Positions 23,463-34,864 of a DNA stretch of 64,000 bases are shown here, in pieces. Origin of the DNA: Thelonectria olida (lineage: Eukaryota > Ascomycota > Sordariomycetes > Hypocreales > Nectriaceae). Positions within the stretch are counted from its first letter, which is position 1, and every line of letters starts with the position of its first letter. The notes below the pieces were generated by a model. The model did not search any database. It had not been told where the DNA came from and saw nothing but the letters and a program-made list of their open reading frames with translations. The position numbers were made by a program, and so were the translations under genes. The stretch spans positions 186,001 to 250,000 of the forward strand of contig JAGPYM010000030.1 in assembly GCA_020736575.1 (NCBI GenBank). Direction: 5' to 3'.

Positions 23463-24880
23463 CACATCATGACATTCTCGTGGAGTTCACGACTGTACAT
23501 CATACCCCAATTTCGTTTCTTGAGGACCCCTTTCGACTTGAGGTTCCCTGCTTTGATGAACGTATATCCTTGATTGGACCACCCTTACGACACAAACATT
23601 AATTCTGAGGTGCCAAGTGCGGGAGCAACCTCCATGGTTGTCCGTTCCGCTTTGTTTCTCCGCTACTTGCATTGCTTTCGTATGACTCAGGAACTTGAGC
23701 AGATGTCTCCTCAAGGTCTGTTATGGACAGGGAGCAGCGAACATTTCACGACTTGACGTCTTGATGATTTCCTTGACCGACTTCTGATACTGTCGTACAT
23801 CTTGAAACTCGTTTGCTGCAACTCCCCGCCCCATGGTGCTCTCGGGGAAGTGAATTCGCCCTCTTGATCGGTTTCACACCTCCAATCCGAGGGTTATGCC
23901 TGCAAAGCCTCTCTAGGTAGCTGCCAAGTCGCACTGTTCTCGTCCAAACATGACCGCTACCATGAGACATCTTCTTGGCTTGTCTGCTGTGCAGCCTAGG
24001 TATCTGCATCGGGCGTCTATATCCGTACTCTTCCACGTCTACGTTTCTCGCCGGTACTTTGTATCTTTTTCTTTCAGTCTTGACGCCCTCCGTTTTTGGG
24101 ATGGGCTTGAAATTTGCTCAACACGATGGTCTTCCTTATCCGCCTCGTCTTCTGGAACGGAAAGAGATCCAGATTCAATTTTGGCGGTGGGATAACACTG
24201 GATTGGAGTTGGGGAAAAGAAAGAAAACTGTAGTTACTACTGTGCGAATTTCGTGAATTGAATTGATTGACTTTTTGTTTAAGTGCTTGAATACACGTTC
24301 CTTCTGTGGCTCGTAGTTATTCTTACCCAATGTGTGTAGAATCAATGATTCAGTTGGTATGTGATCAAGAAGTAACGTGAATGTATTCGCAACTTAGTAG
24401 CGTATTCGCACCACAATGACGGGAACTGCACCTCACATGTCGATATTTCATTCGGAAGCGGCGGAATTCCTTGGGCTTCATTGCAAACTTGATTTCGCTC
24501 ATCCTTCATCTCTGGCCTTGTTCGTCAATCCTCGCACGTTCATTTCGAACACATTCTACCTGTTGAAGCTTGATGGGAAGCATGCCTATCAGCTACATCT
24601 AATAGGCTTCGTTAAGCCCATGCGAAATTAGAGGCAACTGAGCCAGGATGACGTATCCTGTCATTAAACAGCCTTCATCTGCCGTCCATTCGAAACTCTC
24701 CGACTTGACACGTAGAGAACAACTGAACAGTGACCAGGATGTAGAAGGAATCGTAGGAGTTCCCTGGTATGGAGTTTGGGTAGTATTATGTATGCTTCTT
24801 TGCGAGCTTCGACTATCGATCCTTCGCCGGACGAATAGAAGCTGGGAGCGTGTTCCTTCGATAAAGGTAATGCCTGATGA

Positions 24881-24899
24881 GTGCTATAGACTATAGCAC
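24881..24899. repeat. 19-base perfect inverted repeat
   Basis: GTGCTATAG and CTATAGCAC arms flank a single A. It lies in the gene-poor decayed region and no gene is nearby. Confidence 0.7.
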
Positions 24900-24999
24900 C
24901 AGGTATCTGATCCATCTGGGCAATGTATACCACCTGCAGGGTCTGGAGGAAACCGCCAAGGATCAAAGGAGCATCAAGAAGTCTATTCTTAATAAATGC

Positions 25000-25020
25000 T
25001 TATTATTATTATTATTATTA
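25000..25020. repeat. TTA trinucleotide microsatellite
   Basis: Seven TTA units are followed by an A run. They mark the centre of a locally AT-rich stretch. Confidence 0.9.
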
Positions 25021-25924
25021 AAAAAGCCGATAATCTAGGCACACAATAGAGGTCGATACAGCCCAAACCCTAGCCTTGTATCTATCACAATAAGCTTCTC
25101 AATAGGGCTCACAGTTGGTCTCAAGGTGAAAGTCCCTGCCGAGTAAACCTTACTCAAGGAACCTTATTCCGGGCCTCCAATATTTGACAAGCTTATATCG
25201 AGAACACTAGAGCTGCACCATCATAGAGCCCACGTGAGCGATGCTGGCGGCTATATCACCTCTGTAACAAGCGCCCAGACAAGGATCTTTGCCGTCTCTC
25301 GACATGATGGGTGCTCAGGCCTCCCCCAGGATTTCCTGCCAAGAAGCTGAGGAGCCACATGTAGCCCTGTAAGGCAATCCTCAGAACCCTTTGGGTGGAC
25401 TGTCTGTGCACGAAACGGCCGCTCGGTGTCGAAAGCAAGTGATAACTTAGTTGTAGCTGAGCTTCACTTGAGAGCCATTTCCCTTAGGCCTGCAAACGTT
25501 TCAAAGGAGCTAAAGAAACCATCTTGATTCTATATTACCCCTGTTGTCATTGGTTAACACGGGACACTCGCCTTCTTCTACATCACGACGGTTTGGCTGT
25601 GGAGCGAGAATGTCATGAGACATTTGGCCGCCCTACAACAGGGAGTTACGAGCAGGATTAGGACTGCCTGGCCTCAATCCCTCTAAAAGAGGGCTGAGAT
25701 TCCTGTAAGGGTGTCGGCTTGTGGAGTTGACGACCTCTCGCAGTGTCTATGGTCACCTTTGAACGATGCTACCTTTCGAACATGGTTGTTGACATGGAAA
25801 TTGCCAACCGGGACTGGGTGTAAGAGTGCGAAAATAGACTGAGATGACATGTGCTCGAGGAAAGTGATATAAAGCGACCTGTGTGTCGTTGGCCATAGGT
25901 ACGAACCACTGGCCGACAAGCACA

Positions 25925-27153
25925 ATGACGCTCATGAAGAGCATCCTGATTTCACTGCTCGCAGCTTTCCCGAGCGGCGTCGTCGCCCGGAACGCCATTG
26001 GCGCCTCATGCTTTGATGGTCCATGGGAAGACAGTAGGCAAGGCTCCCCTTTAGACTACATGATTGACTGAGTCGGAGACGCTGGCTGCAGCCCAGCTGC
26101 CGCAATGTTGCTGGCGCACGCTCGGCAGATTGCCAAATACGTCGGAGTTCCTGCAGCCATGAAGTGCGGCACCCTCGGGGATCGTAATGGCTGCGATGGA
26201 TTTCTCGAACAATGAACTGTTGCGAGACGACGTCGCTAACATCACCTGAAATAGCGGCACCAAGTCGACCTCCCAAAACACACTCGATGCCCGAGTTGGC
26301 GCCATGGTGGACATGTGGCACTCGTCTACCGACATGCTCAACACTCACCTCTTCGGCAGCACCCTCTTGGTCTCAACGATAACTTGGACTTGCTGAAGAA
26401 GCTGCTCGTGAACGGTAAGTTTGCCAGCTCAGACCTGAATCCTCTCTCGGCAGGGGAGCTTGACAGGCAGATCAAGAAGGCCATATATGCTCAGCTGACT
26501 CCCTATGCCTGATAGATTAACTCATCCGTGGTCTATTCTTTCTAAGTTGATACCTACGACCCAGGCAAAATGATTCTGGACGATGCTGTAGAACAATCTG
26601 GCTAACTTAGGGGGCACAGCCTCGTGGCGACTGGGAAGCCATGTTCCGAGAAGGGCGCTTCGAATGTTCCAGGGTCCGCAACCTTATGGTGCATGAACTA
26701 CAACTACAACGAGGAGCAGCAGGGCTTCTACCTGATGGGTATTTATCGCAAGGAGCACTGTGCCTGGGAGGACGCCTTCACTGGCTACGAGTGCCGCGAC
26801 TTCACGGCGCCGCCTGGCCTCGAAGAGATCGACGGCACTAAACGGGGTGGTGTCACGCAGGAGGATCTTGTCATCGCCCAAGCCCAACAAACGCTCCGGG
26901 CGAATACAGGTGAGACTGACAAGGTGGCACGTCTAGTGGGCTCAGCACATGGCTTGTCAACGGCCGCAACAACGGCCAGCGGCCCGAGGAGACTGACTTG
27001 AATGCCAATGACATGCTGAGCCGCCTTCGCGAGGTCAACACCCGAGCTCCTGGCCTCGTCTGGTTCCCTCTGTGTAGTGCTGAGGAGGCTTATGGCAATT
27101 GGGAGAAGCACGTCTAGGGCGAGGGCAAGTCGGCACGCTACCCCTGCAACTAA
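25925..27153 (+). pseudogene. decayed gene for a secreted protein, like the C-terminal part of killer-toxin-like GH18 proteins
   Basis: An ATG at 25925 opens a good signal peptide (MTLMKSILISLLAAF, cleaved after about VVA). The same frame is cut by TGA at 26069 and TGA at 26213. Coding-like segments then continue in other frames: a segment ending near 26370, one at about 26370-26513 that ends TGA TAG, one at about 26624-26900 with several Cys and the motif APPGLEEIDGTKRGG, and a last one at about 26945-27153 with an internal TAG at 27115 and a terminal CN-stop. The order of these segments recalls the C-terminal region attached to, or found beside, subgroup-C (killer-toxin-like) fungal chitinases; this assignment is from memory of the family and is moderate. 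No intron arrangement I tried removes the stops. It is most simply an inactivated copy. Confidence 0.55.
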
Positions 27154-30100
27154 GGGGATAGGTTCGGGGTTATAGAAGCTGTGTGTCGCCTCGGGTTGGA
27201 TGCCTGTCTTGGAGTTTGCCATCATTATCGCCTCCTTTCCGAGCCCAAGAAACGGAGGAGTCTCTATCTGGCATTTCTTCTTCTTTTTCTCTCTCCCATC
27301 TAAGTCTTTTAGTAATGAGGTGGTTTCTTCTCACTTCTAAGCAAACCACCTACTTGGGCAGTGCCATTTCCAAGCTGCGCGTTCTCGGTCTCGTTCCCAT
27401 GGCTTTCTACGCTCTTCCTTATGGGCGGTGACGATGATGTGCATCTATATATATCGCCTAACCCCGCCGACACTGGTAGCTAACTTTAGTAGGTGCGTAC
27501 GAAGATGTGACATGTCGACAGAGACGACCAATCTTATCCGAATCAAAATGCGGTCAACCGAAACAAAAACGTGTCCAACTGCTCGAGTTGTATAGCTAGG
27601 AGGATACTATTTCTTTGGGTTTGGCGGCAAGGTACACTATGCCCAAGTTGCGGAGTCGTTTTCTCTTTCCAGGTGGATCAATCAAGTGAGATGAATGAAT
27701 GAGCCGAGAAATTACAGCAATTCAAAGGGTTGAAACTTTCAAGGCGAGGTCCATGTGCATTCTCAACTACCCTCATCGAAGCACCACGCCATCAGAAACG
27801 GAGGCTAGACAAGAGCCGTCTTGAAGCCCACTCATGGGGATCGAGACCGCTGACCGCGGAGCTAATCAAGTCGTCGCACCAGCCAGTCGCGGAGGTTTGG
27901 AGCAATAATTGCCCATTGCTGAAAGGGGGTTGGGGGGCGCTAAACTTGCCGTCGACGAAGATATCGACTGAACATTGGAAGCCATGATTGGCGCATGGCC
28001 ATGCATGCCTGCCCATCAAGAAATGGAGGGTTGCGTTTACATGACACACTGCATATCAAGCTCGGGGCCCAAACGGGCACCGCCTCGGCGCATGACTCTT
28101 GGTTCACTGTTTAACGCAGGTTGGACAGGCATCAAAGAGTGGAAAGACGTTGAGAAGGCGGAGTAGGTGAGATGCACGCTGTCATGATGAGAAGAGACAT
28201 GTGCATTTGCATGCGGACAGGGTAGGTAGATCGGCATAGGGCAGACCGTTGACGATCATTGCTGTTTTCCTCTATTTTTGTCATTGCCGTGGGGAGACGA
28301 AATCCTACCGTGGTATCGTTTCAACCGTGGAGTGGCACCTTTGCCCAACATGTACAATGACGAATCTCATCGTTGAATCGATATCAAAGGGTGAAGCTCG
28401 GCGATCTAGACTAGCTGGAACGGCGGCGTGCGGGGAGGAAATCTCCTGATGCCAGACCTGATCGTGAGTCTGCACGACGGAACGTCCTGGCTTCTATGTA
28501 TTGCTGATCGGCGTAGTTCAAGACGGCGCGCGCGGACCTGGGCTGGACCGGCAGGCCAAAGGCGGATTCGGCTGGCGTAAGTGAACGGGGATCGCGGCTA
28601 GCGGAAGAGAGTTGACATTGACCTTGGCTAACATATGGCACTATCAATCTGGTGGCACTGTGGCAAAGCTTGACTTCGGGCCCGTCGGGAAGTTTGTGGC
28701 CTGCAGAGCGTGGGTGCTTGAGCTTGGTGCATCACTGACTGCACCTATCGTGAGGAATGCAGACCCGCGGAACGCTAATAAGGTTGTAAGAATTCTTCGT
28801 GGCCTCGCTTCTCCCACCGCATCCGGCAGGGCCCCAGGACACTTCCATGGTCGAGGGAAAGGGCGGAGCTGAAGAGGGCGCCCGGAGCAGCCCTGGCCTG
28901 GGGGGTTGTAGAGCGTGGAAAAGCTGCAGCTAGGAAGAGACAAGTTAGCGGAAGGGCCAGGGAGACAGGCAACTGAGCTTTGATCAAGCAGCACGAAGGA
29001 CTTCGTAGCTAGTGGATATGCCGCGAGAGCGACGCAGCACGCTACCAAAGGTTTTGCTGTTGACGATGCCGCTTTTGGTATTGTGCTCGGGTGCTGTGCA
29101 GAGATGATTTGCCTGGCGTGTGAGACGTGAAAAGTACACTAGGAGGGGCGTCACAACGCGAGCCGGTTGGGGCACTGATCAGTGAGAAGTTAGAGCGCTC
29201 ACCAAATAGTTCCGAGGAGGCAAGAAGTGGTCGCTCGTGCAAGGATGGGGCCTTGTTGATCAAGAACCATCCGACTGCCTAGGTACGGAGTCAAGGTACG
29301 AGAAAGTGGACGTTTGATATGAGGCTTACGATTCGTGGGGAAGCTCCGTTTTCGCGGCGTCACCTCTTTCCTCTTTTCCATTTTGTTGCCTTCCTGGTCC
29401 TTGTCCTTGTCTCTTTCCCCTCCTGCTCCTGCTCCTGAGGTGCTCCTGCCTGCAGTGCTCCTGCTTCTTGGTCCCCATCCTGCTTCCCAACTTTCCGGAC
29501 GTTCCATCCTTCCATCCTTTCCTTTTCTTTCCTCCTCCATCCCTCCTGCCCTCCTCTAACATGCAATTGCGGTAACTTCCGTCAATTAGTTTCCGCATTG
29601 GATCTGGTCAATTCCTGGCTTTCCTCTTTCCTCTCCTTGGACTTTTTGTATATTTCACCATCACCAACACAATCAATTACAACAGTCCAACTAAGAGACT
29701 CCCTTATTTACCCAATTCGGTTCCCTCTGCAGGTTCCTCGACTGACACGCTCAAACCCCCACGAAGACGCTCTGTCCAGGCCCAAGTACATACACCACCA
29801 AGACCCTGCGATTACGCCGCATAGAACCACGAATATCTGCAGTCGGCAGCCTGCAGTTCACCCTTCTCGGTCCATTCATCTTCCTCTCCTCCCCTCCCTT
29901 CCTCATCGCCGGCAAATCCAAGCAACACCATCAACCAAGCGAAAAGAATCAGAAACAAGGCCTCCCTCTCACGCTCCGCCAACGGCTCTCTCCACCTGCT
30001 GCCGGGGCCGCCCACAGAATATGATAGGTCATAGGACTGGACTCTAACGAAGAACGTTGTCGTGTTCGTTCATGGGCCGACGGGTTGCTCACGAGCGACA

Positions 30101-30662
30101 CACAAATCTTGGGCCCGGTTCTGGATCTCCTTTTTGCTCCGAAGGCAAACCAATTTATCGTCGACGATTGGATCTTCACTGCCGTTTACTCGTCACTCCG
30201 TCTTCTTGACGCCACCTCTCCACCACCGCGTCCAAGCTCCTTACTCTTTCTTCTCTCTTCTCGCCTCGGTTCTATCGCTCCTGTTTCTACCCCCGGTTTT
30301 AAGAGACCAACACCCGGCACTTGGGTGGGACTTGGACTCAGTTCGATATCTGCTTGCGGCATTGCTGCTCAACAAAGGCAGCCTGTGGGAATTCTTCTTC
30401 ATCCGAATACCACAACCAACACTGAGGCCTCAACGTCTTGGTTCATCTTGCGAGGTTCGTTTGTCCTTACACTGATGGCTCTCATGATCCCTGGATCCCT
30501 GCCATCTGCCCACTCGTTAATTACCATCGCTCATTCTTCCATCTCAGAACCCACCCACTCTTCCCTTTATTCGACCTCCGCCATCAAAAAAAGAATTATC
30601 TCATTTCCTCCCATCTCCAACAATCACACTCGCGGGTCGAGATCACCAAACATTCTCCCAGA
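27154..30662. other. gene-poor region and long leader of the gene at 30663
   Basis: 27154-29300 has no supported gene; open frames are short or compositionally unlike coding sequence. From about 29340 the plus strand becomes pyrimidine-rich with CTCCTGCTCCTG words, and 29600-30660 is a long C/T-rich leader with CAACACCATCAACC-like words typical of fungal 5' UTRs. A 264-codon open frame at 30085-30879 overlaps the real gene out of frame and looks spurious. Confidence 0.45.
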
Positions 30663-30968
30663 ATGTGCCGCATGGTCGTTTTCGCCGGCACATGCACACG
30701 CTGCGGCGATGCGCAAACATGGACCGAGCTATCACAAGAGCTATCATGTCTCGAAGCCAAGAACAAGGGCTGTTTCGGGGAGTGCTCCCGCGGCATCCTC
30801 ATCGAGGAACACGACTTTGACCAGGAATGTCAGACATGTACTGAGGAGGACGAAGGCATTGGGGACCTCGATGAATTAGAAGTTGAGAATGACGACATAT
30901 TCGCCCAGGGAACCAAGCGGAATGCTGCCGAGGAGGAAGCAAGTGATCGAAAGAAGCAAAAGACTTGA
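30663..30968 (+). CDS. small Cys-rich protein with acidic tail, 101 aa
   Basis: The frame begins MCRMVVFAGTCTRCGDAQTW and has seven Cys in the first 65 residues, including C-x2-C (CTRC) and a later C-x2-C (CQTC), separated by CLEAKNKGCFGEC. An acidic stretch follows, and the end is a KR...RKKQK basic tail that could be a nuclear signal. The Cys spacing suggests a small zinc-binding fold. The start was chosen because conserved-looking sequence begins exactly there, although the frame stays open 75 codons upstream through leader-like sequence. The MC start and early C-x2-C recall the small ORFs at 16346 and 17664. No signal peptide; function unknown. Confidence 0.75.
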   Translation: MCRMVVFAGTCTRCGDAQTWTELSQELSCLEAKNKGCFGECSRGILIEEHDFDQECQTCTEEDEGIGDLDELEVENDDIFAQGTKRNAAEEEASDRKKQKT

Positions 30969-31445
30969 CGAGCGGTGCAATTCAGATGATAGATGGATAC
31001 AGATCAGCGGGCAAGTTTTTTGGGCACAGGGAGGCAGATTCTGATTACGGATCTTTGATGGCGTTTTGGAGCTCACCTGGTTGAACATCTGGTCTTGGAG
31101 ACATACACAGCCAGCGGATTCATGGCCAGTCCAGTTGATGCTGGGGTGCTGAGCCATCGGCATGTTTGGGCTTTTACGCCTTGGGTTTTACGACAATCAT
31201 GTAACGCGCTCACGACATTACAGGGGGATCGGCGAGGATGGACGGGTATTGAAACTATCCTCAGTTTAATGAAGAGGCTGCACAAGTCTGGGATATCTAA
31301 CGTCTCGAATATATGAGGTCAACGTACGGTCTCGCAAAATAACCAGCAGTCAGGATATCAAGCTAAGAGTAGTTCATTCTGGCATTCCCACTCTCGTTTT
31401 CGGCGATAGATCAATGACGGCGTCAAGCCTGTCATCCTGGGTTGG
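30969..31445. other. convergent intergenic (terminators)
   Basis: It separates the 3' ends of the plus-strand gene at 30663 and the minus-strand gene at 31446. Nothing else is seen. Confidence 0.6.
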
Positions 31446-32309
31446 CTAATTGCCAGTCCACGTTTCCCCGACAGCTCTCCAGTAACGGTCTGCATCTACT
31501 CTCATCTGCGAGACATGCTGCCCCCCTTCAAACTTCTCCAGTCTAGCGGTGGACCCTTTTTGTTGGGCTTCCCTGGCATGTGTCTCGATGTGCTCCCAGG
31601 CGACTGCCCTATCGGCTGTGCCGTACACATATGTCCGGCGCACCTCTCGTGACATGAAGGCTGGAGAGTTGAGGATTGCGGCGTTGGCCTCTTGGGGACC
31701 CTGCTTGTCGTGCGCCAGCCAGAGCAGCCAGCACACGAAGATGATGCCATGGGCCACCGGCCACGCCCATCCGGGAAGCGACAGGGCTGTGGCGTTGAGG
31801 TTTCCTGCGTAGTTCCAGAACCCCGGGCACGAGTCCATGACGGTCACGAACCGTGGCATGCGCTGGCCCGCGCCGTCCAGCGAGCCTGCCCACAGCTCCC
31901 ACAGCGTCCCCGCCGAGGCAACGCCCCCGTTGGAGAAGACGTGCAGCAGGACCTGCGGCTGCTCGTCTGTGTCGGCGGCGGCAGTGCTTAGGTCGCGCAG
32001 CACGGGCACGGCGGCTTGGAGGTTCTCTCTGCGGAGGGCGTGACGCGCCCACATGAAGCCCGGGCTGCGCACGAGGAGGATGCGCGAGCTGGGAAACATG
32101 GTGCGGTAGTGGTCGATGTATTTGGCGACGTGGGCGTCGCGTGCGTCCATCCAGCCGAGGACGATGATGAGACGCGGAGCGTCGGATGGTGGTGGTGCGG
32201 ATGGGCCGGGATCGAAATATGCGACCATGGAGTTGAGATTGTGCATGAAGGCGAGCGGTTTCGCTTCCTTTGTGGACTGCGCAGCAGCTGTTGTTTCTGG
32301 AGCAGCCAT
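31446..32309 (-). CDS. PaxU-like/DUF829 (TMEM53 family) alpha/beta hydrolase
   Basis: A single exon encodes 287 aa. The frame contains the family start of the hydrolase fold (LIIVLGWMDARDAHVAKYID), then HYRTMFPSSRILLVRSP, a nucleophile-elbow-like HVFSNGG at about residue 123, FVTVMDSCPGFW, a hydrophobic segment GIIFVCWLLWLAH that may be membrane-associated, YVYGTADRAV (the acid loop) and GGQHVSQMRVDADRYW with the catalytic His. DUF829 includes PaxU of the paxilline indole-diterpene cluster, whose reaction is undefined. Here it lies beside an aldehyde dehydrogenase and a glycosyltransferase on the same strand, which suggests small-molecule metabolism. The GC3 bias is strong. Confidence 0.88.
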   Translation of the reverse strand: MAAPETTAAAQSTKEAKPLAFMHNLNSMVAYFDPGPSAPPPSDAPRLIIVLGWMDARDAHVAKYIDHYRTMFPSSRILLVRSPGFMWARHALRRENLQAAVPVLRDLSTAAADTDEQPQVLLHVFSNGGVASAGTLWELWAGSLDGAGQRMPRFVTVMDSCPGFWNYAGNLNATALSLPGWAWPVAHGIIFVCWLLWLAHDKQGPQEANAAILNSPAFMSREVRRTYVYGTADRAVAWEHIETHAREAQQKGSTARLEKFEGGQHVSQMRVDADRYWRAVGETWTGN

Positions 32310-32743
32310 GACTTGCTTGTCTTATTGATAGGTAGAGAAATGGTGATGAGGTAGTTGAGAATGTGGGCGATGTCGACAGGATAATGCTATATAAGGTGCT
32401 GACCCTGGGCTGGTCATCATTTGCCTTGGCCGCTGACTTCTAATCTCATCCGATGGATTTGACTGCATGCTCCGTGTCCGTCGGGGTTGCGGCGTAATCT
32501 GACATGTTGGCAGCAGGAAAACGTGGTGTGGTGATGTATGAAATGCTTGGCTCTATTGGACAGTCTGATAGAGTTGAAGGATTGTGTTCCATCAGCATTG
32601 ATAGTCCAGATAATTGTCTGTCTTGCGTGGTGCTCTGATTCTTACTCACAACTGTCTATTAATTTGTTGACACTTGCGGAATCCTGGTTGAGAATTATCT
32701 GTTTGGATGATACATCAATAGACCATGGATACAAAGCACACCA
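32310..32743. other. intergenic between hydrolase promoter and ALDH terminator
   Basis: No gene is seen. A TATA-like element stands at 32388-32394. Confidence 0.6.
32388..32394 (-). promoter_or_regulatory. candidate TATA box of the PaxU-like gene
   Basis: TATATAA on the plus strand, read as TTATATA on the coding strand, lies about 80 bases upstream of the ATG at 32309. Confidence 0.35.
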
Positions 32744-34398
32744 TTACCCGTATCTAACATTTCCTCCGGCCTCCCGGAACCAGTCATCATTCGCAACAAT
32801 CTCCTCGCTTGACGCGTAGTTGATGATGGTGCTTTTGATCTTGGTGTATGAATGGTATGCTTCCAGCCCATTCTCGGAACCTACACCGCTCGAGCTCGTC
32901 GCACCGCCCCATGGACTGCTTGGATCATTCCGATGGTGAGTGTTCACCCACACGATGCCGCTGTCAACCGCCTCAGACACTCGGAATGCTTGGCTGAGAT
33001 TACTGGTCCATATGCCGGCGCCCAGCCCGTACTCGGTATCGTTGGCGAGAGAGATTGCTTCTTCCTCGGTCTCGAAGCCCGTCAGTACAATCACCGGCCC
33101 AAACGCTTCTTCAGTCCAGATTCTGGGTTTCAGGTTGTTTAATTTCAAATCCAAAATCGTAGGAGGATAAAAGTAGCCTTTTGAAAAGTCGGTATCGTCT
33201 ATCGTCGACAAGCCGTGGAGACGTTTCCCACCACAAAGGACATCCACACCGTCCTGGGATTGCGCATCATTCACAAGGTTCTCAACGTTTTGCAATTGGC
33301 GCAAAGATATCAGGGGACCCATTGTCGATTTTGGATTTTTGGGAGAGCCCATGCGACGGGTGATGGATTTTGCCTTCTCGATAAGTCTTGCCGTCAGGTT
33401 CAGTCGAACGGACTCCTCAACAATGATCCTCGTGGCGGCGACACACGTCTGCCCGCTAGCAATAAATGCCCCAAAGGAAATTCCGTTCACGGCAGCATCA
33501 AGGTCTGCTTCCTTGAAGATGACAAGGGGTGCTTTCCCGCCGAGTTCGGCTGTGTAACGCGCCAGATTGCCGCCAACGATAGAGCCGATGGCTCTTCCGG
33601 CGGATGTGCCACCAGTGACATCGACCTTTCGAACGAGCGGGTGGCTCACCAGTGTCTTACCTACACTAGACCCTAAGCCAGGAAGCACATTGAAGACACC
33701 GTCAGGAAGCCCTGCCATTTTGAGCAGCGGACCGAGAGCGAGGCTGGTCAAGGGTGTGAGCTCGCTGGGCTTGAGCAACACGCAATTGCCAGCGGCCAAG
33801 GCAGGAGTAAGCTTTTTGACGGCAATGAGCAAGGGATGGTTGAACGGGGTGATTTGCACGACGACGCCCAACGGCTTCCGCTCGAGCCAGTTGTGAAGCT
33901 TTCCCATCGTCGGGAGGACAGGACGTTCCTCTGTGCGAAGGACAGAGGCGTAGTATCCAAACCAGCGGACTAGGGACGGCACCTGCATTTCCATTTCTCG
34001 AATGACACGTCCTGTTTGCTGAGATTCGAGGGGAATGAGAACTGACAAGTTACTTTTGAGGATGTTGGCGGCTCTTTCTAAAACGTCAGCTCGGTCCTGA
34101 CGCGAAGCCTTGGACCAGACACCGGAATCAAAGGTGGCTTGGGCGAGCTGCACGATATCATTGACTTCGCTGTCAGAGGGAGTGTGACATCTGCGAACCC
34201 TTGTTAGACTGATATGGATAGGGAGTGGCGTATGAAGGTTGCTTACTTGGCGAAGACTTCACCAGTTGCTGGGTCATCGATCGGGATGCTGAGATTATCG
34301 AGTCAGTGGATAACTAAAGAAAAAGATGGTTGATTTTCTTACATTTCTCCTTTGCCATATCTATTCTCGCCGTTCACCCAGAGTTGGTAAGTCTGCAT
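32744..34398 (-). CDS. NAD(P)-dependent aldehyde dehydrogenase (betaine/aminobutyraldehyde-type)
   Basis: Exons 34343-34398, 34247-34288 and 32744-34190 give 514 aa. The first two tiny exons encode MQTYQLWVNGENRYGKGE and IPIDDPATGEVFAK, the standard N-terminal strand of the family. Later motifs are PLGVVVQITPFNHPL and the LLKPSELTPLTSLAL cofactor segment, TGGTSAGRAIG, the general base in AELGGKAP (about E248) and the nucleophile in SGQTCVAATR (about C282); the 34-residue spacing matches the superfamily. EEAFGPVIVLTGFETEEEAI and the SGIVWVNTHHRND region complete the fold. It would oxidise an aldehyde to a carboxylic acid; the substrate cannot be told. No peroxisomal or mitochondrial signal is clear. 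It sits between a hydrolase and a glycosyltransferase, all transcribed leftward. Confidence 0.92.
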
Positions 34399-34864
34399 TT
34401 TGAGGGGTTCAACAAGAGAGAAGCTCGAGAAGTTGAACAAGATACAAAACGGGTCAAGCTTGAAATACAGGATCAATCTTGAATAGAGGAAAGTATCCAG
34501 ATAGAATTGGTTTGTGGTAGTGAAGAGTTGCAGAAGTATGAAGACTGGCAAGTGAGGGGAAGAAGTAAGGTGCCTTATGTAAGATGATGCATATGGCAGG
34601 AGGAGATAGATAAGATAGGCAATTGTCTATGCAGGTGGGCATCACGACAATTGAGGTAGGTACGAATACTGCATGGAGATGATACTTGGTAATGATACTA
34701 ATGCGTGCATAGTTAGATATCCAACTTTGCAAGAGAATATCCCAGGCTTTCGAGGCAAGTTGGGGGATGATGCACGTCTGGGTAAGTCATTTGTTTAGCT
34801 ACTCGCCTAAACTGATATATAAGGGAACTACAGTGCTCGCTCATCCAAAACAATCCTCACTCAT
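34399..34864. other. intergenic: ALDH promoter and UGT terminator
   Basis: No gene is seen in these 466 bases, which are somewhat A/T-rich. Confidence 0.6.

Larger units (their letters stand above)
23290..25924. other. gene-poor region, partly decayed
   Basis: The first 900 bases are probably the 3' UTR and terminator of the KH gene. From 24.3 to 25.9 kb the sequence is richer in A/T and TA-type stop words than its surroundings, with a trinucleotide repeat at 25000, a 19-base palindrome at 24881, and no coding frame I can support. A 71-codon frame at 24416-24631 has no recognisable features. Confidence 0.45.

Noticed and set aside
24416..24631. 71-codon frame in decayed region
   Set aside because: No homology recognised, AT-richer third positions, and located among repeat debris.
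25060..25075. AACCCTA word resembling telomere repeat
   Set aside because: Single copy only; no tandem array, so not a telomere or interstitial telomeric repeat.
30085..30879. 264-codon open frame overlapping the gene at 30663
   Set aside because: Ser/Thr/Pro-rich leader-like composition; it overlaps the Cys-rich protein in another frame, which has the better coding character.
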